From an uncultured Collinsella sp. (GTDB taxonomy: Bacteria > Actinomycetota > Coriobacteriia > Coriobacteriales > Coriobacteriaceae): 7,719 nucleotides of DNA. Each line of letters starts with the position of its first letter. Within the stretch, counting starts at the first letter, position 1. Where the stretch lies: positions 1-7,719 of the forward strand of contig CABPWH010000084.1 in NCBI GenBank assembly GCA_902461085.1, written 5' to 3'. A program made the translations under genes and the position numbers. Positions 1-4,925 of this stretch are shown here, piece after piece. The notes beneath the pieces are model-generated. The model saw only the letters and a program-made list of their open reading frames with translations. It searched no databases and was not told the origin of the DNA.

Positions 1-734
1 TTGTGGCTGCCGATGTTACCGCGGCGCTCGATCTTGTTGCCGGTGAGGCTGAGGCGGCGTTGCGCGAGTTGGTGGCGAAGGGCGCTGCTTGCGCGCTTGC
101 TGGCTCGGATGGCTCGCTGTATGCAAATGCTTCCGCGCTCGATGCCGCGATGGGTACGCTGGCGGCGACCCTGTCAGCCATGCATGCGGCGTCTCCCAAG
201 GAGACGGGCTTTACTCCCGGCGCCGTCGCCCATGCTGCTTGGCCTACCGCTGACGATGCAGTTGCCGCGGCCCTGATTTCCGAGGGCTGCTCGCGCGGCG
301 TGTGCGCCTCTGAGGGCGCCGAGGTGTTCGACCCGCACTCCGCTGCTGCCGCGGCGCGTGTGGTGCGCGAGGCCTGCGAATGTATTGTCGCCTTGCTGGA
401 CGAAGCCGGCCTCGATGCGCCGACGTTGCCCGAGGTGGGCGAGCAACTCCAGCTCGATCGCGACACCATGACGCGTGCGCTGCGCGAGCTTTCGCTCAAC
501 CGTTCCATCGTGAAGGTCGAACGTGACGTTGCCCTGTCCGCTACCGCCGAGGCCCGCGCGCGCGAGCTTGTCGCTGCTGCCATCACCGACGCCGGCGGCG
601 CTGCCACCACGAGTGTGCTACGCGAGTCCCTGGGTGTGTCGCGCAAGCGCGCCATCAGCATCCTTGAGCATCTGGATGCCGTACGCTTCACAGTCCTCGA
701 CAAGGATGCCGGCGGCCTGCGCTCCCTGCGCTAG
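1..734 (+). CDS. selB: SelB, selenocysteine-specific elongation factor, C-terminal part (5' truncated by window)
   Basis: The reading frame enters from the left edge (first full codon at 3) and ends at TAG 732-734, giving about 244 residues. SelB is a GTPase that carries Sec-tRNA to UGA codons. Its N-terminal EF-Tu-like part lies outside the window, and what is seen corresponds to the C-terminal winged-helix region that binds the SECIS mRNA hairpin. The best support is the last winged helix, with TTSVLRESLGVSRKRAISILEHLD followed by a basic, glycine-containing tail. This matches the family pattern (LGTSRK.AI.LLE.LD, then a short wing) at the C-terminus. Upstream are repeated helix-turn-helix-like segments such as LPEVGEQLQLDRDTMTRALREL. 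A tRNA-Sec gene 140 bases downstream strongly supports the call. The frame is Ala-rich and intact. Without the GTPase domain, the call rests on the C-terminal motif and context. Confidence 0.85.
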   Translation, partial: VAADVTAALDLVAGEAEAALRELVAKGAACALAGSDGSLYANASALDAAMGTLAATLSAMHAASPKETGFTPGAVAHAAWPTADDAVAAALISEGCSRGVCASEGAEVFDPHSAAAAARVVREACECIVALLDEAGLDAPTLPEVGEQLQLDRDTMTRALRELSLNRSIVKVERDVALSATAEARARELVAAAITDAGGAATTSVLRESLGVSRKRAISILEHLDAVRFTVLDKDAGGLRSLR

Positions 735-750
735 ATCGGCCTCCCTTATC

Positions 751-817
751 AGTTGCGGTGAAATAGTTCCTATTTGGAGGCTTTGGCAGCAAATACAGGA
801 ACTATTCCACCGCAACT
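751..817. repeat. Long imperfect palindrome, copy A of a TTGCGGTGAAATA-ended repeat
   Basis: The arms are 751-770 and 798-817, 20 bases each, with one A/C mismatch (761 against 807). TATTT (771-775) can pair with AAATA (791-795) across a 2-base bulge, leaving a loop of about 15 bases (776-790). It starts 16 bases after the selB stop and lies just upstream of the selC promoter. The outer stem sequence, A(G/C)TTGCGGTGAAATA, recurs in the palindrome at 3858-3930, while the inner stems differ. A T-rich stretch (818-833) follows, so it might also help end selB transcription, but it is not a canonical terminator. It is most like a REP/REPIN-type element. Family membership beyond this window is inferred. 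Confidence 0.8.
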
Positions 818-831
818 TCTTACTCGTCTTT

Positions 832-862
832 TTGGGATGGAGCCGTTTCGGTTTGGTAAAAT
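832..862 (+). promoter_or_regulatory. Predicted selC promoter (extended -10)
   Basis: TAAAAT at 857-862 matches the -10 consensus at five of six bases and is preceded by TG plus one base (854-856), an extended -10. A weak -35-like TTGGGA lies at 832-837 with a long 19-base spacer. The expected start point, near 869, is just before the tRNA 5' end at 875, as usual for a tRNA gene. The core TTTGGTAAAAT closely resembles TTTGGTACACT ahead of the molybdenum hydroxylase operon. Confidence 0.55.
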
Positions 863-874
863 ACCGGCGCACTT

Positions 875-971
875 GGGAACGGATGGGCTCCGGTGGGCTC
901 CGCGGTCCTCAAAACCGTTGCGAGGCGTGCAAAACGTCTTGGATGTGTTCGATTCACATACGTTCCCGCCA
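875..971 (+). tRNA. selC: tRNA-Sec, anticodon TCA
   Basis: This 97-base gene includes an encoded CCA (969-971) and discriminator G968. The acceptor stem pairs 875-881 with 961-967. An eighth position, expected in bacterial tRNA-Sec, would be G882 opposite A960, which is not a Watson-Crick pair. The D-stem is the extended six-pair form, 885-890 with 895-900, closing a four-base CGGT loop; this is diagnostic for tRNA-Sec. The anticodon stem is 902-906/914-918 with TCA at 909-911. The long variable arm pairs 922-928 with 934-940. The T-stem is 943-947/955-959 with loop TTCGATT. It reads UGA as selenocysteine after SelA converts seryl-tRNA, and SelB delivers it. selB lies immediately upstream. 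The gene appears to have its own promoter and a downstream terminator. Confidence 0.95.
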
Positions 972-980
972 TACGCTACC

Positions 981-1036
981 AGCGCTTTTGTGCTCGCGGT
1001 CTTGCTGCGTGCCGCAAAGGCGCTGTTTTGTTTTTG
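981..1036 (+). terminator. Probable Rho-independent terminator after selC
   Basis: AGCGCTTTTG (981-990) pairs with CAAAGGCGCT (1015-1024) through nine Watson-Crick pairs and one T-G wobble. An inner GCGG/CCGC pairing (996-999 with 1012-1015) is an alternative. A T-rich run with two G interruptions follows to 1036. It begins 10 bases after the tRNA 3' end. The loop is larger than usual. Confidence 0.55.
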
Positions 1037-1125
1037 CATGAGCTTTTCGTAGCGCCGCTATTTCGTCGGCGGTATTTAGCTTCGTGCACCGGGTTTCGAG
1101 CATGCCGATGGGGGTGGTTTGCCGT
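1037..1125 (+). promoter_or_regulatory. mobA leader with small hairpin and Shine-Dalgarno
   Basis: This is the gap between the selC terminator and the chosen mobA start. It contains a five-pair GC hairpin (CGCCG 1053-1057 with CGGCG 1067-1071) followed by TATTTA, a possible but unsupported -10 with no convincing -35. GGGGGTGG at 1110-1117 is a good ribosome binding site for ATG 1126 and decides that start over GTG 1084 and ATG 1102 or 1108. No known riboswitch is recognised. Confidence 0.4.
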
Positions 1126-1758
1126 ATGACTACCGTAAGACGGGCCGATCTTTCTTGTGTCGTTCAAGCGGGCGGGTTGTCGTCGCGCATGGGCTGTGAC
1201 AAGGCGCGCATGGCGTTTTGCGGTGAGCCGCTCATCGAGCGCGTGCTGGGTCGGCTGGCACCAGTTGCCGGCGAGTTGGTCGTGACGACGTCGCGTCCCA
1301 GCGAGCTTGCCTACCTTGAAGAATGCCCGTTTGACGGACTGCGCCCCCGCGTGGTGATGGACGTCGACGGTCCCGCTGGTGCCATGCGCGGCATCGCGAG
1401 CTCGCTGGCTGCCGCTCGGTTGCCCCTTGCGGCGATCGTCGCCTGCGATATGCCGTTTGTCTCGCCGGAACTCATCGGCGCGCTTGCCGATCGTGCTGAG
1501 GCCGAGGCGCTCGACGTGTGCGTGCCGCGCGAGGAGCGGGGGATTGAGCCGCTTTGCGCCGTCTGGCGCCGTGACGCTTGTGCGCCGGTTGCCCAAGAGC
1601 TGCTTGCCTGCGACCGCCAGCGCATTCGCTGCCTGATCAATCGCGTTCAGGCTGGCTATATGGATGAACCGCAGATCGTTAAGGCCGCGGGCTCGACGCT
1701 CTGTTTCGAAAACGTCAATACACCCGAGGAATTTGCGGCAGCCGAGCTGCTCGCCTAG
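1126..1758 (+). CDS. mobA: Molybdenum cofactor guanylyltransferase MobA
   Basis: This 210-residue protein is the usual size for MobA, which transfers GMP from GTP to Mo-molybdopterin to make the guanine-dinucleotide cofactor used by DMSO-reductase-family enzymes such as formate dehydrogenase. The N-terminal nucleotide-binding loop QAGGLSSRMGCDK (residues 14-26) matches LAGGxSxRMGxDK. The AGG form fits MobA better than the AAG form of the cytidylyltransferase MocA. ACDMPF (106-111) carries the metal-binding Asp108, and NVNTPEE (196-202) is the family's C-terminal signature. ATG 1126 was chosen for its Shine-Dalgarno and because family similarity begins soon after; GTG 1084 would add 14 residues. 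Its stop is 15 bases before the DUF3343 start, so the two genes are probably cotranscribed. Next to selB and selC it fits maturation of a Sec-containing molybdoenzyme. Exact nucleotide specificity is inferred. Confidence 0.9.
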   Translation: MTTVRRADLSCVVQAGGLSSRMGCDKARMAFCGEPLIERVLGRLAPVAGELVVTTSRPSELAYLEECPFDGLRPRVVMDVDGPAGAMRGIASSLAAARLPLAAIVACDMPFVSPELIGALADRAEAEALDVCVPREERGIEPLCAVWRRDACAPVAQELLACDRQRIRCLINRVQAGYMDEPQIVKAAGSTLCFENVNTPEEFAAAELLA

Positions 1759-1773
1759 ACGATGGGAGATGCC

Positions 1774-2169
1774 ATGCCTCACGATATCTGCCCCGACACC
1801 GGAGAACCCTGCACTTGCGATGGGTCTGAGCCTTGTACTTGCGGCTGCGGAGGTTGCGGGCATACCGCGGAAGAGGAAGCGGCCGCCGCGGCGTATCGTG
1901 AGGCACACCGCGAAGGCCCGTCCGGTGATGCCCTCGACCATGAGCGCAAGATCATCGTGTCGTTTGACAGCACCTTCGATGTGATGGAATGCGAGCAGCT
2001 GTGCCTTGCCGCCGGTGTGCCCGGGCGCATCATGCCACTGCCGGGCTCCATTACTGCCGGCTGCGGCCTGTGCTGGGCCATGCCGTTCTCGGGCGATGCT
2101 CTCGCCGCCTTCCGCGCTGCCACCGAAGGCCGCATAACCCCCGCCGACTACCATCAGCTCGTCCTCTAA
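1774..2169 (+). CDS. DUF3343 (putative Se/S carrier-like) protein with Cys-rich N-terminus
   Basis: This is a 131-residue cytoplasmic protein with no signal peptide. Residues about 57-131 match the DUF3343 family: a beta strand (RKIIVSFDSTFDV), ECEQLCLAAGVPGRIMPLPGSITAGCGLCWAM with Cys73, Cys77, Cys97 and Cys100, then a helical tail. The family has been described as putative selenium/sulfur carrier-like and often occurs near selenium and molybdenum hydroxylase genes. The function is not proven. Residues 1-30 form an extra segment with seven Cys (6, 13, 15, 21, 23, 25, 28) plus His30, arranged as two EPCTC repeats and CGCGGCGH, which suggests metal, Fe-S or chalcogen binding. A linker (31-56) is Ala/Glu-rich. 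ATG 1774 has GGGAG at 1764-1768; ATG 1762 is an in-frame alternative. It lies 15 bases after mobA, indicating an operon. Confidence 0.82.
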   Translation: MPHDICPDTGEPCTCDGSEPCTCGCGGCGHTAEEEAAAAAYREAHREGPSGDALDHERKIIVSFDSTFDVMECEQLCLAAGVPGRIMPLPGSITAGCGLCWAMPFSGDALAAFRAATEGRITPADYHQLVL

Positions 2170-2172
2170 CCA

Positions 2173-2216
2173 CCAAAACCACCACAAAGGTGCCTGTCCC
2201 CAATGTGGTGGTTTGG
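2173..2216. repeat. Palindrome with CCACCACA / TGTGGTGG arms
   Basis: CCAAAACCACCACA (2173-2186) pairs with TGTGGTGGTTTGG (2204-2216), with one extra A in the left arm. The loop (2187-2203) contains GGTGCCTGTCCCC, a motif I associate with intergenic repeats in many gut anaerobes (recollection, not searched). It starts four bases after the DUF3343 stop. It lacks a T-run, so it is more like a REP-type element than a canonical terminator, although it could attenuate or protect the mobA-DUF3343 transcript. Confidence 0.7.
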
Positions 2217-2426
2217 AACACGTGGACGAAACAGGTTTGAAACACAGGTTTTGCACGTCAGGCACTCAAAAACCCATCTACCTGCATCGTAATCAAAACG
2301 AAACATCTGCTCGTCGGCTTATGCGAAACTTTGCTGCAACAGTGCGATATTATCCATACTCGATAAAGCTCACGGCGCATGGGGCGCCGCGAACGACACC
2401 TTTCTTTTCCATCAATTGGAGGAAGC
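2217..2426 (+). promoter_or_regulatory. gdhA upstream region with weak promoter, leader hairpin and Shine-Dalgarno
   Basis: This AT-richer gap contains a possible promoter, TTGCTG (2331-2336) and CATACT (2355-2360) with an 18-base spacer, both poor matches. Just downstream is a six-pair GC hairpin, CGGCGC (2373-2378) with GCGCCG (2384-2389). GGAGG at 2418-2422, four bases before ATG 2427, is a strong ribosome binding site and fixes the gdhA start. Farther upstream, ACAGGTTT occurs twice, 13 bases apart (2231-2238 and 2244-2251). No recognisable operator was identified. Confidence 0.4.
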
Positions 2427-3782
2427 ATGAGCTACACGCAGAAAGTTCTCGACGAGCTCAAGGCCCGCTATCCCGAGCAGCCTGAGTTCATCCAGGCCGC
2501 GACCGAGATCCTCGGCACCATCCAGCCGGCGCTCGACGCCCACCCCGAGTACGAGGAGGCCGCCCTGCTGGAGCGCCTCGTCGAGCCCGAGCGCATCGTT
2601 ATGTTCCGTGTTCCCTGGGTCGACGACCAGGGCAAGGTTCAGGTCAACCGCGGCTACCGCGTCGAGTTCAACTCTGCCATTGGACCCTACAAGGGCGGCC
2701 TGCGCTTTAACCCGACGGTCACCCTGGGTATGCTCAAGTTCCTGGGCCTGGAGCAGATCCTCAAGAACAGCCTGACCACCCTTCCCATGGGCGGCGGCAA
2801 GGGCGGCTCCGACTTTGACCCCAAGGGCAAGTCCAACAACGAGATCATGCACTTCTGCCAGTCCTTCATGACCGAGCTCTATCGCCACATCGGCCCCAAC
2901 ACCGACGTTCCCGCCGGCGACTTGGGCGTTGGCGGCCGCGAGGTTGCCTACCTGTTCGGTCAGTACAAGCGCCTGACCAACGAGTGGACCGGCGTCCTCA
3001 CCGGCAAGGGCCTCTCCTTTGGCGGCTCGCTCGCCCGTACCGAGGCCACCGGCTACGGCCTGGCCTACTTTGTGGATGAGTACCTCAAGAGCCGCGGCGA
3101 CTCCTTCGAGGGCAAGAACGTCGTCGTTCATGGCTCCGGCAACGTCGCCATCTACGCGGTCCAGAAGGTCTCTCAGCTCGGCGGCAAGGTGCTGGCCTGC
3201 TCCGACACCCATGGCTGGGTCGAGGATCCCGACGGCATCGACTACACCGTGCTCGAGCACATCTACAACAAGAAGCGCTCTGGCCACGACAAGGGCGTTA
3301 CGCTCGCCATGTACGTTGACGAGAAGCCCAACGCCGTGTGGCACGAGGGCGACGGCCGCGGCGTGTGGCAGCTTCCCTGCGATATCGCGCTGCCCTGCGC
3401 TCGCGAGAACACGCTGCTGCTCGAGGACGCCCAGGCGCTCGTCGCCAACGGCTGCAAGGTGGTCGGCGAGGGCGCGAACATGCCCACGACCATCGAGGCC
3501 ACGACCTACTTCCAGGAGAACGGCGTCGCCTTTATGCCCGGTAAGGCTGCCAACGCCGGCGGCGTGCTCGTGTCCGGCCTGGAGATGAGCCAGAACGCCG
3601 AGCACCTGTCCTGGACCTTCGAGGAGGTCGACGGCAAGCTCGAGCAGCTCATGCGCGGCATGTTCCACAACGTGGACGACACCGCCAAGGAGTATGGCCA
3701 GGAGGGCAACTTCGTCATGGGCGCCAACATCGCCGGCTTCCTGAAGGTCGCCGACGCCATGCTCGCCCAGGGCGTCTGCTAA
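2427..3782 (+). CDS. gdhA: Glutamate dehydrogenase, hexameric bacterial type (probably NADP-dependent)
   Basis: This 451-residue protein is the full length of the family. It interconverts 2-oxoglutarate plus ammonium and L-glutamate in the cytoplasm, linking nitrogen assimilation or amino-acid fermentation to carbon metabolism. The substrate region has GPYKGGLRF (86-94, Lys89), Lys113, and LPMGGGKGGSDFDPKGKS (119-136) with catalytic Lys125. TDVPAGDLGVGGRE (159-172) carries catalytic Asp165. The Rossmann loop HGSGNVA (235-241) is followed by ACSDTHG. The N-terminal region (VPWVDDQGKVQVNRGYRVEFNS) is typical of the group often annotated NADP-specific, but cofactor choice cannot be settled from motifs. 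ATG 2427 has GGAGG four bases upstream; an earlier in-frame ATG at 2379 would add 16 unconserved residues. The gene is bounded by a leader and a strong terminator, so it is probably monocistronic. Very strong codon bias suggests high expression. Confidence 0.97.
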   Translation: MSYTQKVLDELKARYPEQPEFIQAATEILGTIQPALDAHPEYEEAALLERLVEPERIVMFRVPWVDDQGKVQVNRGYRVEFNSAIGPYKGGLRFNPTVTLGMLKFLGLEQILKNSLTTLPMGGGKGGSDFDPKGKSNNEIMHFCQSFMTELYRHIGPNTDVPAGDLGVGGREVAYLFGQYKRLTNEWTGVLTGKGLSFGGSLARTEATGYGLAYFVDEYLKSRGDSFEGKNVVVHGSGNVAIYAVQKVSQLGGKVLACSDTHGWVEDPDGIDYTVLEHIYNKKRSGHDKGVTLAMYVDEKPNAVWHEGDGRGVWQLPCDIALPCARENTLLLEDAQALVANGCKVVGEGANMPTTIEATTYFQENGVAFMPGKAANAGGVLVSGLEMSQNAEHLSWTFEEVDGKLEQLMRGMFHNVDDTAKEYGQEGNFVMGANIAGFLKVADAMLAQGVC

Positions 3783-3805
3783 ACCCTGCCTGGCATAGCA
3801 TTGAT

Positions 3806-3838
3806 AAGGCTCCCAGTCATCTTGGCTGGGAGCCTTTT
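3806..3838 (+). terminator. Rho-independent terminator of gdhA
   Basis: AAGGCTCCCAG (3806-3816) pairs perfectly with CTGGGAGCCTT (3826-3836), with a short loop and a TTTT run at 3835-3838. It begins 24 bases after the gdhA stop. This is the clearest terminator in the window and separates gdhA from the molybdenum hydroxylase operon. Confidence 0.92.
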
Positions 3839-3857
3839 CTATCCCGGAGGACTCTTC

Positions 3858-3930
3858 ATAACTTGCGGTGAAATACGGACTGTTTAGCGTCCCAGAACGG
3901 CTAACCAGTCTGTATTTCACCGCAAGTTAT
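3858..3930. repeat. Long near-perfect palindrome, copy B of the TTGCGGTGAAATA-ended repeat
   Basis: The arms 3858-3888 and 3900-3930 are 31 bases each, with 29 Watson-Crick pairs, one G-T wobble (3877/3911) and one mismatch (3883/3905). The loop is 11 bases (3889-3899). Outer bases (AACTTGCGGTGAAATA) match copy A at 751-817 almost exactly, while the inner stem (CGGACTG with CAGTCTG, one wobble) is unrelated to copy A's inner stem (GTTCC with GGAAC). It lies 20 bases after the gdhA terminator and about 45 bases upstream of the next promoter. No T-run follows, so it is not a standard terminator. Confidence 0.88.
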
Positions 3931-3975
3931 GGATGGGTGGGTGGATTTTGTCCTAAAACGGTGTGCGGCCCCTCG

Positions 3976-3986
3976 TTTGGTACACT
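3976..3986 (+). promoter_or_regulatory. Predicted promoter of the molybdenum hydroxylase operon (extended -10)
   Basis: TACACT at 3981-3986 is preceded by TTTGG (3976-3980), giving an extended -10 of TG-N-TACACT. No good -35 is seen at the proper distance. The start point would fall near 3993, giving a leader of about 30 bases. The core closely matches the selC promoter core (TTTGGTAAAAT). Confidence 0.5.
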
Positions 3987-4022
3987 TAAAAGTACTGGAC
4001 AAGTGGAGAGATGGGGGAGAAC

Positions 4023-4925
4023 GTGCTCAAGTTCGGTACCTACGTCCGTGTTGGAAACGCGGCCGAAGCCTATGAGCTCTTGCAGAAAAACCGCAACAAC
4101 AAGATTGTGGGCGGCGGCATCTGGATGCGCCTGGGTTCGCGTCGTGTGGCGACGGCGATTGACCTTTCGGCCTGCGGACTCGATCAGATCGAGGAGACCG
4201 AGACCGAGTTTCGCATCGGTGCCATGTGTACCCTGCGCCAGCTCGAGCGCCATGCCGAGCTCAACGCGCTTGTCAACAATGTCTTTGAGTTCGCCGTCCA
4301 CGATATCGTGGGCGTCCAGCTGCGCAACACCGCCACGGTGGGCGGCAGCATCTACGGCCGCTTTGGCTTCTCGGACGTTCTCTCGGCGTTCCTAGCGCTT
4401 GATTCGTATGTTGAGCTGACAGGGGCCGGCCGCGTGCCGCTCGCCGAGTTCGTGCGGATGGGCTACGTGCGTGACGTTATTGAGCACGTCGTGGTCGTTA
4501 AGCACGATTACCGCGCGAGCTATGAGGCCGTGCGCAAGGCCGCGACCGACTTCCCCTCCTTAAACGTCACCGCCGCCTGGTGGGACAACAGCTGGCATGT
4601 CACCGTGGGTGCCCGTCCGCTGCGCGCGACCCTGCTGCAGGGCGAGGCATGTGGCCTTACCGCCGAGCAGCCTTCCGAGGACGAGCTGCGCGCCCTGGCC
4701 GCGTCCGTACGCGCGTTGAGCTACGGCACCAACCTGTGGGGCTCGGCTGACTACCGCCGCCGCATCTCGGCACCGTTGGCGATTCAGGCCGTGCGCCGCG
4801 CCGCCGGCATCGAGCTTTCGGCCGCGCTTGCCCTCGAGCTCGAGACCGTGCAGATCCCTAAGTTCGCCACGGACGAGTATTCCTGCCGCCGCGTGCCCGG
4901 CGTCGATTCTAGCGAGGTGCGCTAA
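4023..4925 (+). CDS. FAD-binding subunit of a xanthine dehydrogenase-family molybdenum hydroxylase
   Basis: This 300-residue protein is the FAD (medium) subunit that passes electrons from the Fe-S clusters to NAD or another acceptor. Its two FAD-binding signatures are VGGGIWMRLG (29-38) and RNTATVGGSIYGRFGFSD (from residue 101), equivalent to the family GGGT/GGNI loops. The C-terminal CO-dehydrogenase-flavoprotein-like domain starts around residue 170 (RASYEAVRKAATDFPSLNVTAAW). It most resembles the YgfM-type partner of fused Fe-S/Mo proteins. Start choice: GTG 4023 has GGGGG (4013-4017) five bases upstream and begins MLKFGTYVRV, like relatives. The in-frame ATG 4011 would add four residues but has GGAG almost touching it. 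Its stop TAA overlaps the next ATG (TAATG, 4923-4927), showing translational coupling to the catalytic subunit. Substrate is not determinable from this subunit. Confidence 0.88.
   Translation: MLKFGTYVRVGNAAEAYELLQKNRNNKIVGGGIWMRLGSRRVATAIDLSACGLDQIEETETEFRIGAMCTLRQLERHAELNALVNNVFEFAVHDIVGVQLRNTATVGGSIYGRFGFSDVLSAFLALDSYVELTGAGRVPLAEFVRMGYVRDVIEHVVVVKHDYRASYEAVRKAATDFPSLNVTAAWWDNSWHVTVGARPLRATLLQGEACGLTAEQPSEDELRALAASVRALSYGTNLWGSADYRRRISAPLAIQAVRRAAGIELSAALALELETVQIPKFATDEYSCRRVPGVDSSEVR

Noticed and set aside
751..833. Copy A palindrome as the selB Rho-independent terminator
   Set aside because: The arms are far longer than usual, the T-rich stretch is broken by C, A and G, and the same repeat recurs after gdhA, which already has a good terminator. 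It is treated as a repeat, though some terminator function is possible.
523..1041. 172-codon + strand frame running through the selB end, copy A palindrome and selC
   Set aside because: It overlaps the tRNA gene and the correct selB frame, and its composition is not protein-like.
1084..1125. Upstream GTG 1084 start for mobA
   Set aside because: The extra 14 residues do not resemble the MobA N-terminus, and the best Shine-Dalgarno (1110-1117) is placed for ATG 1126.
976..2265. 429-codon open frame on the - strand across mobA and the DUF3343 gene
   Set aside because: It spans two well-supported + strand genes, the selC terminator and a palindrome, and shows no family motif.
2412..3920. 502-codon open frame on the - strand opposite gdhA
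   Set aside because: It mirrors gdhA, crosses its terminator and the palindrome, and has low-complexity composition. It is explained by codon bias.
3931..4022. Possible Moco or purine riboswitch upstream of the molybdenum hydroxylase operon
   Set aside because: The leader after the predicted promoter is only about 30 bases, too short for either riboswitch, and no conserved core was seen.
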